A stretch of 33,154 nt of DNA from Anaerolineae bacterium (GTDB lineage Bacteria > Chloroflexota > Anaerolineae > B4-G1 > SLSP01): assembly GCA_025454475.1 (NCBI GenBank), contig JALOOJ010000078.1:1-33154 (forward strand), in the 5' to 3' direction. Within the stretch, counting starts at the first letter, position 1, and each line of letters begins with the position of its first letter. The position numbers and the translations under genes were made by a program. The notes beneath the pieces are model-generated. The model was not told the origin of the DNA and searched no databases. It saw only the letters and a list, made by a program, of their open reading frames with translations. This document shows positions 7,111 through 15,945 of this stretch, piece after piece.

Positions 7111-8610
7111 TCAGTGATGTATACTGCGGACCGCGTCATATCGCGATCTGTAGCGCTCGAACTGCTCATCATAGTCCGCGGCAAGCTCGCGGCGAGGCTT
7201 CAGTTGTGTCTCGTCACCACGGAAAGCGGCGAAACCGGCCGCAGCATCGGTGAAGACGCCCGCCCCGGTGCCAGCTAAGACTGCGGCGCCGCGGGCCGCT
7301 GCCTGTCGCTCTGCAGGTAAGGTCACCGCCAGATGGGTGATATCCGCGACGATCTGTGGCCAGACGGGGCTCTCGGACGCTCCCCCGACCATTGTAAGCT
7401 CATCGACCGTAACGCCGTGACTACGGATCTCCTCAATGGCCCAACGCAGTTCGCAGGCGATCCCCTCCATTGCTGCGCGGGCCATATCGCCACGTGTGTG
7501 TGAGAGGGTTAGGCCAACGAATCCGCCACTCGCGGACGACTTGGGGGCATGTCCCCCGGCGAGGGGGTAGAAAAGGACCCCGTTGGACCCTGCCGCAGCC
7601 TGTGCCGCGCCCGCGTCAAGCGCTGCGTAGGCGGGCACTCGGTCTGACTGGATACCTGCGTGGTAGACCTGAGCAGTGAGCCACTCCAGCGACGCGCCGA
7701 CACCACCCAGAGAGCGGATCGCGCCGAATCTGCCGGGGATGGCATGGCAACTCACCGCCATGCCGCTGTCGAGTCCGCTGCCTAGATCGTTGGGAACCGC
7801 AAGCAACACCCACGCTGTGCCCCCAGAGAGCAGCATCTTACCGGGCTCCAGCACGCCGGTACCTACTGCGGCACAGTATTGATCGTGTGCGCCGTTGACT
7901 ACGATCAGATTCCGGGCCAAGCCCAGGACTTCACTGGCCTCGGAGCATAGTGGAGCGATCGGCGTACCTGAGACCCGTATCGGCGAAAGGCTGCTGCGTC
8001 CAATCCCCACCACCTCCAGGAGCCTCTCGTCCCAGTCTGAGGCAGCGATCCCGAAGAGCTGAGTCATCGTGGCGTTCGACGGATCCATGGCGTGCTCGTG
8101 GGTCAGCCGGGCGGTGATGAAGTCATTGACGAAGGAGAAGCGGCGCGCCTCGGCGAACTTGGCGGGTCGATTCAGCCTGAGCCACGCGATGTGCTGCAGG
8201 GGCAGTGTCGGGCCGAGAGGCCAGCCGGTAGTCGTGCGCACGTAGTCCAATCCGAGGGTGCTGCCATGTTTCTCGGCCTCGCTCGTACCGCGCTCATCCA
8301 TCCAACTGATGGCGCCGTACACGGGAAGCCCATCAGCATCGACTGGGATAGTCGTGCCACCCTGGGACGCCTGGCTTAGCGCAACGATCTCGTCGGTGGG
8401 CCGGGTCTGGCCGGCGACCACGCGGATCGTGGCGACAACGGCGTTCCACAGATCCTCGGGATCCTGCTCGACCCATCCCGGCTGGGGCGTGATCAGTGGG
8501 TAGGTCTGGGATGCAGACGCAATGGCCCTGCCGCGCAGGTCGAACAGCACTGCCTTCGTGGCGGTGGTCCCGACATCAAGCCCCAGCAAGAGCTGTCGAC
8601 CGACTGACAT
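7111..8610 (-). CDS. FGGY-family carbohydrate kinase (xylulokinase-like)
   Basis: A 499-residue sugar kinase of the FGGY family, transferring phosphate from ATP to a ketose or polyol. The N-terminal phosphate loop LGLDVGTTATK (9-19), the WMDER region (103-107), the catalytic-base Asp in GAHDQYCAAVGTG, the LSGGTAW nucleotide loop and the C-terminal GGASESPVWPQIVAD signature are all present. Length matches xylulokinase and gluconokinase. Start at ATG 8610 (GAGG nine bases upstream) places the phosphate loop at the usual distance from the N-terminus; a longer frame would overlap the GNAT gene. The upstream AraA-like isomerase partner suggests a ketose substrate. Confidence 0.9.
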   Translation of the reverse strand: MSVGRQLLLGLDVGTTATKAVLFDLRGRAIASASQTYPLITPQPGWVEQDPEDLWNAVVATIRVVAGQTRPTDEIVALSQASQGGTTIPVDADGLPVYGAISWMDERGTSEAEKHGSTLGLDYVRTTTGWPLGPTLPLQHIAWLRLNRPAKFAEARRFSFVNDFITARLTHEHAMDPSNATMTQLFGIAASDWDERLLEVVGIGRSSLSPIRVSGTPIAPLCSEASEVLGLARNLIVVNGAHDQYCAAVGTGVLEPGKMLLSGGTAWVLLAVPNDLGSGLDSGMAVSCHAIPGRFGAIRSLGGVGASLEWLTAQVYHAGIQSDRVPAYAALDAGAAQAAAGSNGVLFYPLAGGHAPKSSASGGFVGLTLSHTRGDMARAAMEGIACELRWAIEEIRSHGVTVDELTMVGGASESPVWPQIVADITHLAVTLPAERQAAARGAAVLAGTGAGVFTDAAAGFAAFRGDETQLKPRRELAADYDEQFERYRSRYDAVRSIHH

Positions 8611-8621
8611 TCTGAGGTCCT

Positions 8622-9197
8622 CTAGTTCCCCTGAACTCCGGGCCACGATTCCGGTGTGTAGGGCCAGTGCAGGCTTTCACAGATCGTCTGCCAGCGCGGT
8701 GCGATCCCTGCTTCGAAGAGATACGGGACGAATCCCAGCTTGAGGTAGACCTTCAGCGCCGGCAGTCGCCAGTCATCGGTGAGCAGGTAGATCCGCCGAT
8801 AGCCCGCCGATAGGAACCGTCGCACCACCGCGGCGCACACTGCTGTGCCCAGCCCATTCCCGGCATGCGCCGAGCGCCCAGCCACCCAACCCAACTCGCC
8901 TCCATAGGCGTGAAGGCGTGTTGGATTGTGGGTTGCCATCGCGGTGGCCACAAGCTCGTCAGTGGGCATATGGACCGCCACGAAGAAACCGTCCGGCAGG
9001 ACGCGTTGGAGGCAGCCGGTGACGCGTTGCTCATCGAAGTCGGTGAAGCCGGCTTCGTGGACGAGCGACAAGTAGTCCGCGAGATCCTGATCGGGGTCGA
9101 AGATGCGCAGGACGTACTCGGGCGCGAGGCTCGGCTCAGGCACTCCACTGAGCAGCGCCTCGGGCCAGAGCATTTGAAGCTGTGGGCGGTTCTCCAT
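8622..9197 (-). CDS. GNAT family N-acetyltransferase
   Basis: A 191-residue acyl-CoA-dependent N-acetyltransferase. The acetyl-CoA pyrophosphate loop is the GNGLGTAV segment (113-120) and the second conserved block is ALKVYLKLGFVP (147-158), both typical of the family's C-terminal half. ATG 9197 is preceded by GGAGG; longer frames would overlap the upstream amidohydrolase. It lies between the kinase (11-base gap) and the amidohydrolase (22-base gap), so it is part of the same transcription unit and could acylate an amino sugar made by the aminotransferase encoded further down. GNAT substrates cannot be predicted from the motif. Confidence 0.82.
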   Translation of the reverse strand: MENRPQLQMLWPEALLSGVPEPSLAPEYVLRIFDPDQDLADYLSLVHEAGFTDFDEQRVTGCLQRVLPDGFFVAVHMPTDELVATAMATHNPTRLHAYGGELGWVAGRSAHAGNGLGTAVCAAVVRRFLSAGYRRIYLLTDDWRLPALKVYLKLGFVPYLFEAGIAPRWQTICESLHWPYTPESWPGVQGN

Positions 9198-9219
9198 AGC
9201 GTCCTCCGGTGCACCCGTG

Positions 9220-10278
9220 TCACTCGTGGCCGAACAGGCGGGTCGCGTTGTTGTGGAAGACATCGCCCAGGTCCGCTTGCGTCAGTCCAGTGGCTTCTGC
9301 GGACTCGCGAAAAGCGCGCAGTTCCTCATACATGAAGAAGGTGAGGCGTTCGCCTTCGTCGGGGGATACCTCGCGCATATGGGGATCGGCGCTGATGTCG
9401 CCGTAGAGACCGGGCGGGACGAGGTTCACGTAACGACCATTCTCGCAGATGCGACGCATCCGCATGCGCAGGATCGGGAGATCGCTGCCGAATAGGACGC
9501 GCTTTGGTCCTACGGCGCGGATGAGCTGCTTCATGACCCAGGCGTTGGTGTTGGCGCTGAAATCGAAGCTCATGCTGGAGCCCTTCCCCAATACCTCGAG
9601 GGCATCGCCGACGTCCTCGGAGCAGTAAGCCCGCCCGATGTGGGCCACGATGAGCCGGACGTTGCGATAGCTGCGGTCGATCTCCAGGAGCTGCGCCACG
9701 TTCACCGGATCACGGAGTCGCGCCGGGCGTGGGATATGGAGCATCACCACCCATCCGTGGGCATCCGCGACCTCCAGGTGCGAGTGCGGAAGGTAGTCGT
9801 ATATCGCGATCTCACCTGGAGGTATCTCGGGTGGAGCGAAACTCAGGTAGGGCTTAAGTCCGACGAAGCGGCCATCCAGCACCCGCTGTTCCAGATCCTG
9901 GGCCGACCAAGCAGGCGTGCTGACAAGGAGGCTGGGTAGCGCGCGGGAGCGGGCAGATTCACTGACGTAGGCGTTCGTCGCCGCGAGGTCGATGTCCTGG
10001 CGTGGCGAGCCGAAAACGACTGGGGTCACGCGCTTGCCTGGTAACAGCAGACGATAGGTTTCCAGGAGGTCATCGATTGCGTTGTCCTCAGCGACAAGAT
10101 TGGGCCAGGACACAGTGCGCTCTGGCTCAAGACCGTTTCGCTCGTTTCCATTTGAGCGGCTGAGGACTGCCGAGCGCAGCCAGATATGCGTGTGTGCGTC
10201 GACGATATCGGCTGGTAGGAAGTCGCACAAGATCTCCCGGTAGATGCGCTCGTCTGTAGGTGTCAGATCTATATCCAT
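9220..10278 (-). CDS. Amidohydrolase family protein
   Basis: A 352-residue metal-dependent hydrolase or decarboxylase of the amidohydrolase-2 type (TIM barrel). Metal ligands: HTH (29-31) in IVDAHTHIW, a His in MLHIPRP, another in VAHIGRAY, and Asp in LFGSDLP. Members include lactone hydrolases such as 4-sulfomuconolactonase-type enzymes and ACMSD-type decarboxylases, so cleavage of a sugar lactone made by the neighbouring dehydrogenase is plausible but unproven. AAGGA immediately precedes the ATG. It follows the Gfo/Idh/MocA gene by 21 bases. Confidence 0.85.
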   Translation of the reverse strand: MDIDLTPTDERIYREILCDFLPADIVDAHTHIWLRSAVLSRSNGNERNGLEPERTVSWPNLVAEDNAIDDLLETYRLLLPGKRVTPVVFGSPRQDIDLAATNAYVSESARSRALPSLLVSTPAWSAQDLEQRVLDGRFVGLKPYLSFAPPEIPPGEIAIYDYLPHSHLEVADAHGWVVMLHIPRPARLRDPVNVAQLLEIDRSYRNVRLIVAHIGRAYCSEDVGDALEVLGKGSSMSFDFSANTNAWVMKQLIRAVGPKRVLFGSDLPILRMRMRRICENGRYVNLVPPGLYGDISADPHMREVSPDEGERLTFFMYEELRAFRESAEATGLTQADLGDVFHNNATRLFGHE

Positions 10279-10299
10279 GATCCTTGCCCTCTGTGGCGC

Positions 10300-11412
10300 T
10301 CACCAAGTCCGGGAATCGGGCACATCCAGCCAGGCGCCACCGGCGCGGATGGAGTTCTGGCTTATGAGACCGGGAAGGGTCATGTCCATCGCCTCGTGGA
10401 TACCGATGGGGCATGGGATGCCCTCGACAATGCTGTTGACGAAATCGAGTACCTCGAAGTAGTCGCCGCCGCCGTGCCCGGCCCTGAGTGCTGCCTCGGG
10501 CGGGTTGCGCCACATCTCGGGAAGGTAAGCCTCTTCTAGCGAATCGAGCATCATCCATGTGTTCATATCCGGGGCGAGATCCTCGAGCCAGATCTTGTTG
10601 GGCTCCAGGGCACTGCGCGCCGATTCGTAGCAGCCCTTGGTGCCCTGGAGCGTGTAGTTGGTCATCGCGTGGGGGCGGTTGGAGAGCATGTCGACCCGGA
10701 TTTTGGCCAGGCTGCCTCTTGCTGTCTTGGCCAGCATCACGACGCTGTCCTGGTTTTCGTAAGCGTCGCCCCGCGGGTCGCGGTAGTGGTGACCGCTGCC
10801 CTCACAGGCGACGCGAACCACGCGATCCTCCATCCACTGCAGCACCGGGCCGAGGCTGTGCGTCGGATAGGTGATTCCATCGATGCCCGTCTGCCAGTGG
10901 CGCCGCCACTTGGTGATCTCATTGAGCCCTTTCAGCTCATGGAGGTACTCGCCCTCGGCGTAGTAGACTTCACCGAACAGCCCGCGGCGCACAAGTTCCT
11001 TGACGAGCACGTTGGATTTGATGTAGGCATAGTTCTCTGCCATCATGTAGACGGCACCTGAGGCATTGGCGGCGACAACGAGCGCACGGCACTCGTCGAC
11101 CGTCACACCAGCAGTCACCTCGCAAAGCACGTGGATGTTGCGTTCCAGCGCCATGATCGCCTGGGTCGCGTGGAACTGCATTGGGGTGCCGATGACCACG
11201 GCATCGATGCCGGATCTGTCAAGCATCGCCTCGTAGTCCGTGTAGGTCTCACGTGCACCGAGGGTTCGGGCAGCTTGCGCGAGGGCATGTTCCTGAACGT
11301 CGCACACCGCGTGGATCTCTGTGGCTGGATGCGCATCAAAAGGGGCCCGGAAGCTCGCCCCACGTCCGGCTGCGCCAACGATGCCGATCTTCAGACTCTG
11401 CTTACCGGCCAT
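10300..11412 (-). CDS. Gfo/Idh/MocA family protein with atypical EVT motif
   Basis: A 370-residue member of the Gfo/Idh/MocA family and the first gene of the - strand operon. The nucleotide loop is IVGAAGRG (11-18). The conserved EKP signature is CEVTAG here (97-102), so the catalytic Lys is replaced by Val; the C-terminal domain otherwise looks complete. Loss of that Lys suggests altered chemistry, for example a different proton path or a non-redox or lyase role, but this is inference. ATG 11412 is chosen because it starts just before the Rossmann strand; a GGAGATAGGGA purine run lies upstream. It is transcribed divergently from another Gfo/Idh/MocA gene at 11585. Confidence 0.85.
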   Translation of the reverse strand: MAGKQSLKIGIVGAAGRGASFRAPFDAHPATEIHAVCDVQEHALAQAARTLGARETYTDYEAMLDRSGIDAVVIGTPMQFHATQAIMALERNIHVLCEVTAGVTVDECRALVVAANASGAVYMMAENYAYIKSNVLVKELVRRGLFGEVYYAEGEYLHELKGLNEITKWRRHWQTGIDGITYPTHSLGPVLQWMEDRVVRVACEGSGHHYRDPRGDAYENQDSVVMLAKTARGSLAKIRVDMLSNRPHAMTNYTLQGTKGCYESARSALEPNKIWLEDLAPDMNTWMMLDSLEEAYLPEMWRNPPEAALRAGHGGGDYFEVLDFVNSIVEGIPCPIGIHEAMDMTLPGLISQNSIRAGGAWLDVPDSRTW

Positions 11413-11491
11413 AGCGTTTTCCCTATCTCCGGCTGTCCGGGTACCTCGAGCCAAGGTTGCCTGCATACACGGGTTCATTCTAGTGCGCTCC

Positions 11492-11522
11492 TTGGAAAAA
11501 CGCGAACCATTGCGCCTATAAT
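11492..11522 (+). promoter_or_regulatory. Candidate sigma-70 promoter in divergent region
   Basis: A perfect -10 hexamer TATAAT (11517-11522) with a TTGGAA -35-like element (11492-11497) at 19-bp spacing, 62 bases upstream of the ATG at 11585. The shared 172-bp gap must also carry the promoter of the leftward operon; the best - strand -10 candidate is TAGAAT (11482 to 11477), with no good -35. Confidence 0.5.
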
Positions 11523-11584
11523 GGACTCATAGTCGCCGCAGCATTACGAAGTGCGGACAACTCACTCACTGGGGGCACCGAAGG

Positions 11585-12880
11585 ATGACCGAACCAATCA
11601 GGGCAGTTATCGTGGGAGCAGGACACCGAGCGATGGTCTATGCCTCGTACGCGCAGTTCCATCCGGACGAGCTTCAGATCGTCGGGGTGGCCGACCCGAT
11701 GGCCTATCGTCGCGAGGCCGTGGCGCGCCTGTACGACCTGCCGCCTGAGCGCTGTTTTGCGACCGCTGAGGAGGCCACCGATAGGCCCAAGTTCGCCGAT
11801 GTGGCGATCAACGGCACGATGGACCACCAGCACGTGACGACCTCACTCCCGTTGCTGCGCGCGGGCTATGATATCCTGCTCGAGAAGCCCTTTGCCATCT
11901 CGGAGACGGAGATGTGGGAGTTGGTACGCACGGCCCGCGACCTCGATCGGCGAGTGATGATCTGCCACGTGCTGCGATACGCGCCGTTCTATGTGGCCAT
12001 CCGCCGTCGGGTCATGGACGGCGTGATTGGGGACCTGCTGACTGTGGAGACTGCCGAGTATGTCTCGTACCACCACATGGCTGTGGGATTTGTCCGCGGC
12101 AAGTGGGCACGGAGACAGCACGGCTATGCCTCGATGTTGATGGCCAAGTGCTGTCACGATCTTGACCTGATCACATGGATGAAGAGCGGGACGAGCCCGC
12201 GGTCGGTGGCCAGTTTTGGCAGCAACTATCAATTTCGACCGGAGAGGGCGCCACGGGGTGCCGGCACGCGGTGTCTTGTGGATTGCGAGATCGAGGCCAC
12301 CTGTCTCTATTCCGCCAGGAAACAGTACCTTGACCATCCGGATCGCTGGGCGTTCTACGTTTGGGACAGCCTCGAGCACCTGGACTCTCCCACGATGGAG
12401 GACAAAAAGGCGTCTTTGATGGGCGATAGCCCCTATGGGCGCTGTGTGTGGAAGTGTGAGATGGATGTGGTGGACCACCAGTCCGTGATGATCGACTTCG
12501 AAGACGGCACGACGGCTTCGCACACGATGGTAGGCGGTGCGTCGCGGCCGGGTCGGTCGATTCACCTGGTCGGAACTGAGGGCGAGATCGAGGGGTTCAT
12601 GGAGGAGGGGCGGTTTGTTGTCCGGCATCCCGACCCGCGGCCGGGGCACGAGGTCGCCGAAACGTGTGTTGACCTAGACCTTCTCGAAGGATCCCAGGGC
12701 GCAACGGGCGGACACGGCGGGGGTGATCTTCGCCTCGTCAGCGACTTCCTGCACGTGGTTCGAGGTGAGGCGCCCTCCATCTCAACCACGAGCCTGGACG
12801 ACTCGGTCGCGGGTCACCTGATCGGGTTCAGCGCTGATCGGGCGATGCAGGAGCGCCGGGTGATCGACCTGTCCCTGTGA
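11585..12880 (+). CDS. Gfo/Idh/MocA family oxidoreductase with Cys-rich C-terminal domain
   Basis: A 431-residue NAD(P)-dependent oxidoreductase. The Rossmann loop is GAGHRA (11-16) and EKP is at 100-102. HDLDLITWM (191-199) occupies the position of the substrate-domain helix. The C-terminal domain is longer than usual and contains SPYGRCVWKCEMDVVDHQ with Cys287 and Cys291 plus Cys230, Cys234 and Cys240, suggesting a metal site or disulfides in a subfamily seen in polysaccharide-utilising bacteria. The gene leads the rightward series and is divergent from the - strand operon. A GGGGG tract lies about nine bases before the ATG. Substrate unknown. Confidence 0.88.
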   Translation: MTEPIRAVIVGAGHRAMVYASYAQFHPDELQIVGVADPMAYRREAVARLYDLPPERCFATAEEATDRPKFADVAINGTMDHQHVTTSLPLLRAGYDILLEKPFAISETEMWELVRTARDLDRRVMICHVLRYAPFYVAIRRRVMDGVIGDLLTVETAEYVSYHHMAVGFVRGKWARRQHGYASMLMAKCCHDLDLITWMKSGTSPRSVASFGSNYQFRPERAPRGAGTRCLVDCEIEATCLYSARKQYLDHPDRWAFYVWDSLEHLDSPTMEDKKASLMGDSPYGRCVWKCEMDVVDHQSVMIDFEDGTTASHTMVGGASRPGRSIHLVGTEGEIEGFMEEGRFVVRHPDPRPGHEVAETCVDLDLLEGSQGATGGHGGGDLRLVSDFLHVVRGEAPSISTTSLDDSVAGHLIGFSADRAMQERRVIDLSL

Positions 12881-12898
12881 GTTGTCTCGTTGCCAAGT

Positions 12899-12927
12899 TT
12901 GGTGTGCACCTTGGACCGTGCTATGAT
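12899..12927 (+). promoter_or_regulatory. Candidate promoter for the GH94 gene
   Basis: TTGGTG (12899-12904), a 17-bp spacer and TATGAT (12922-12927) make a plausible sigma-70 promoter in the 201-bp gap after the Gfo/Idh/MocA gene. A transcript from here would carry the five-unit hairpin array in its 5' leader before the GH94 start. Confidence 0.4.
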
Positions 12928-12942
12928 GACCATCAGTCGGCG

Positions 12943-13010
12943 GCCGTCAGAACGGCTCGTCAGAATGGGCCGTCAGAACGGGCCGTCAGAATGGGCCGTC
13001 AGAACCGGGG
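12943..13010 (+). repeat. Five-unit CAGA-loop hairpin array, 13-bp period
   Basis: Five tandem units of consensus CGTCAGAAYGGGC, with the TCAG core recurring at exactly 13-bp steps (T at 12947, 12960, 12973, 12986, 12999). The first unit is a perfect 5-bp hairpin, GCCGT CAGA ACGGC; units three and four form CCGT/ACGG and CCGT/ATGG stems. The array lies 70 bp upstream of the GH94 start, in the likely transcribed leader. Units are too short and spacer-free to be CRISPR. Confidence 0.92.
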
Positions 13011-13081
13011 TGGGGGCGCACGCCCCGATCCTTATCCCGGGCGTCAACACGACGCCCCAGATGTAAGTGCAAGGAGGCACC

Positions 13082-15529
13082 ATGCGTTACGGCTACTTCG
13101 ATGATGAGCACCGTGAGTACGTCATCACGCGACCCGACACGCCTCTGCCGTGGATCAACTACCTCGGATCTCAGGCCTATTTTGGGCTGATCTCAAACAC
13201 AGCCGGAGGGTATTCCTTCTATCGCGATGCGCGACTGCGGCGCATCACCCGCTACCGCTATAACAATGTGCCGTATGATTACGGTGGGCGGTATCTCTAT
13301 GTTCGGGAAGACCAGACCGGGACATTCTGGTCGCCTTCGTGGATGCCGACGCGGTCCAACCTGGACGAGTATTCCTGCCGCCATGGGATGGGGTACACGG
13401 TCATCGCGTCATCGAAGGATGGCGTCACGGTCAACGCTCGCTACTTCGTTCCACTTGATGAAGCCCTGGAGATATGGCAGGTCAGCGTCACCAACCACCG
13501 CGAAACGCCGGTCAATCTATCACTTTTCTCGGCGGTCGAGTTCTGCCTCTGGGATGCCCTCGATGACGGAAGCAACTTCCAGCGCAACTTCAACATCGGC
13601 CAGGTAGAGATCGAGGACGAGGTGATCTACCATAAGACCGAGTATCGCGAGCGGCGCGATCACTTCGCCTACTTCGCGTGTTCGGCGCCACTGGCGGGGT
13701 TCGACACGCAGCGAGAGGACTTTCTTGGACCTTACCATGGGTGGGACGATCCGGTGGTCGTGGCGCAGGGCGCGTCGGCGCAGTCAGTGGCGCTGGGTTG
13801 GGCGCCGATCGGCTCGCATCACGTGAAGCTCTCCCTGGGGCCGGGGACGTCGGAAGAGGTCATCTTCGTGTTGGGGTACCACGAGAACCCCAGAGACGCG
13901 AAGTTCGATCCGCCCGGCTCGCAACGGGTGAACAAGACCACGGTGAAGCCGATCATCGAGCGTTTCCTGAAGGCCGAGGCCGCCAATGCTGCGTTTGCCG
14001 ACCTGAGGGCCTATTGGGATGGGATCCTTGGGACGTATCAGGTGCAGACACCGGACGAGCACACCAACCGGATGGTCAACATCTGGAACGCCTACCAGTG
14101 TATGGTCACCTTCAACATGTCGCGGTCCGCATCGTTCTACGAGTCGGGCATTGGTCGTGGGCTGGGATTCCGCGACTCGAACCAAGACCTGCTCGGATTC
14201 GTGCATCAGGTGCCGGAGCGGGCGCGGGAGCGCATCCTCGATCTGGCAGCGACGCAGTTGCCCGACGGGGGTGCCTATCACCAGTACCAACCGCTGACCA
14301 AGAAGGGCAATGACGCGGTGGGAGACGGCTTCAACGACGATCCACAGTGGCTGATCACGGGCGTGGCGGCGTACATTAAGGAGACGGGCGACTGGAGCAT
14401 CCTGGATGAACCGGTCACGTATGACAGCACGCCTGGCACCGAACAGCCGCTCTATGAGCATCTTCAGCGCAGCTACCGCTATACGCTCGATCACCTGGGA
14501 CCTCACGGGCTACCTCTCATCGGCAGGGCTGACTGGAATGACTGTCTGAACCTCAATGTGTTTTCCGACGAGCCGGGCCAATCGTTCCAGGTCGCGCCCC
14601 TTAAGATGGACGGCACCGTAGCCGAGTCGGTGTTCATCGGCGGGCTGTTCTGCCTCGCGGCAAAGGAGCTTGCGGACATCGCCGAGGCGCGGGGAGGGAG
14701 TGCAGAAGCCGAGATCTATCGTGCGTCGGCAGCGGCGATGGAGGCCACAGTCTGGGAGCACGGCTGGGATGGCGCGTGGTTCAGGCGTGCCTATGATGCC
14801 TTCGGTCAGCCCGTTGGGTCGGCATCCTGTGATGAAGGCCAGATCTTCATCGAGCCCCAAGGCATCTGCATCATGGCAGGCCTTGGAATTGAGGACGGAA
14901 GGGCTGCCCGCGCACTGGATTCCGTCGACGATCGGTTGGCGACGGAACATGGCATCCTGCTGCAGCAGCCTGCCTTCTCCGGCTACCAGGTCAGGCTGGG
15001 TGAGATCAGCTCCTACCCTCCGGGGTTCAAGGAGAACGCAAGCAACTTCTGCCATACCAACCCCTGGATCATGATCGCGGAGACGATGGTGGGGCGCGGT
15101 GACCAGGCTTTTGACTACTACACGCGGATCAATCCCTCAGCGCGCGAGAGTATCAGCGAGCTGCACCGGTGCGAGCCCTACGTCTATGCGCAGACGATCG
15201 CCGGGCGCGATACCCCCAAGTTCGGCGAGGCCAAGAACTCGTGGCTGACGGGTACGGCAGCATGGAACTATGTCGCGATCACGCAGTGGATTCTCGGGAT
15301 CCGCCCGACCTATGCGGGGCTGGAGATAGCGCCCGTGATTCCGTCGGGTTGGCCCGGCTTCACGGCGACGCGTGTGTTCAGGGGGGTTACGTACACAATC
15401 TCGGTGGAGCGGCTGGGGCCAGGGCAGGGAATCTCGATCCTGGCGGATGGGTGTCCGGTTGAGGGGACGGTGGTGCCGCTGCCGCCGGAGGGGGTCAGAG
15501 AGGTCGCGGTCCGGGTGACGTTGAGCTAG
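13082..15529 (+). CDS. GH94 glycoside phosphorylase (cellobiose phosphorylase type)
   Basis: An 815-residue GH94 enzyme that cleaves a beta-linked disaccharide with inorganic phosphate, giving a sugar 1-phosphate and a free sugar in the cytoplasm. The N-terminus MRYGYFDDEHREYVITRPDT and the LPWINYLG segment are characteristic of cellobiose phosphorylases. The catalytic acid is Asp487 in ADWNDCLN, and GEISSYPPGFKENA matches the family's conserved substrate and phosphate region. Domain order: N-terminal beta-sandwich, linker, (alpha/alpha)6 barrel, C-terminal jelly roll. ATG 13082 is preceded by AAGGAGG. No signal peptide. Cellobiose is the best guess for the substrate, but other beta-linked disaccharides are possible. 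Confidence 0.92.
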   Translation: MRYGYFDDEHREYVITRPDTPLPWINYLGSQAYFGLISNTAGGYSFYRDARLRRITRYRYNNVPYDYGGRYLYVREDQTGTFWSPSWMPTRSNLDEYSCRHGMGYTVIASSKDGVTVNARYFVPLDEALEIWQVSVTNHRETPVNLSLFSAVEFCLWDALDDGSNFQRNFNIGQVEIEDEVIYHKTEYRERRDHFAYFACSAPLAGFDTQREDFLGPYHGWDDPVVVAQGASAQSVALGWAPIGSHHVKLSLGPGTSEEVIFVLGYHENPRDAKFDPPGSQRVNKTTVKPIIERFLKAEAANAAFADLRAYWDGILGTYQVQTPDEHTNRMVNIWNAYQCMVTFNMSRSASFYESGIGRGLGFRDSNQDLLGFVHQVPERARERILDLAATQLPDGGAYHQYQPLTKKGNDAVGDGFNDDPQWLITGVAAYIKETGDWSILDEPVTYDSTPGTEQPLYEHLQRSYRYTLDHLGPHGLPLIGRADWNDCLNLNVFSDEPGQSFQVAPLKMDGTVAESVFIGGLFCLAAKELADIAEARGGSAEAEIYRASAAAMEATVWEHGWDGAWFRRAYDAFGQPVGSASCDEGQIFIEPQGICIMAGLGIEDGRAARALDSVDDRLATEHGILLQQPAFSGYQVRLGEISSYPPGFKENASNFCHTNPWIMIAETMVGRGDQAFDYYTRINPSARESISELHRCEPYVYAQTIAGRDTPKFGEAKNSWLTGTAAWNYVAITQWILGIRPTYAGLEIAPVIPSGWPGFTATRVFRGVTYTISVERLGPGQGISILADGCPVEGTVVPLPPEGVREVAVRVTLS

Positions 15530-15563
15530 GGTAGGGAACGGTCAGCAGAAGCGGAGGGGCGCT

Positions 15564-15917
15564 GTGCATCTAGAGAAGGCGTCGAGCGATGTGGCCAAGG
15601 GCTGGTGTGTTGGTCCGTGGAACGCCAGCCTGGCGATCTCTATCGGGTTTGCCAATGAAGGGATCGATGACCCGCACTACCATCAGCGGATGACCGAGAT
15701 CTATATGGTCGCCCGAGGGGACGTCGATATCAGGATCGAGGACGAGACAATCCGGCTGAGCCAGAACGATGTGCTGGTGATCGAGCCCGGCGAAGCCCAC
15801 ACGTTCCTTACCGCCACGCCGGATTACTTCCACTTCGTCGTGCACACACCAGCGCTGCAGGGTGATGATGCGAAAGAGGACAAGGTGCGGGTGAAACGCA
15901 CTCGATTGGGGTTGTGA
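15564..15917 (+). CDS. Cupin domain protein
   Basis: A 117-residue single-domain cupin. Motif 1 supplies His38, His40 and Glu45 (DPHYHQRMTEIYMV) and motif 2 supplies His79 (EPGEAHT), the full 3-His-1-Glu metal site. Small cupins of this kind are sugar isomerases, epimerases, lyases or sugar sensors. The GTG start at 15564 has GGAGGGG six bases upstream. It follows GH94 by 34 bases and precedes an amidohydrolase by about 30, so the three are probably co-transcribed. Confidence 0.88.
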   Translation: MHLEKASSDVAKGWCVGPWNASLAISIGFANEGIDDPHYHQRMTEIYMVARGDVDIRIEDETIRLSQNDVLVIEPGEAHTFLTATPDYFHFVVHTPALQGDDAKEDKVRVKRTRLGL

Positions 15918-15945
15918 TGGGCATACACAGGAGGTCGTGCCAAAG

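Noticed and set aside
12943-13010. Possible CRISPR array
   Set aside because: Units are 13 bp, contiguous and without unique spacers; no cas genes nearby.
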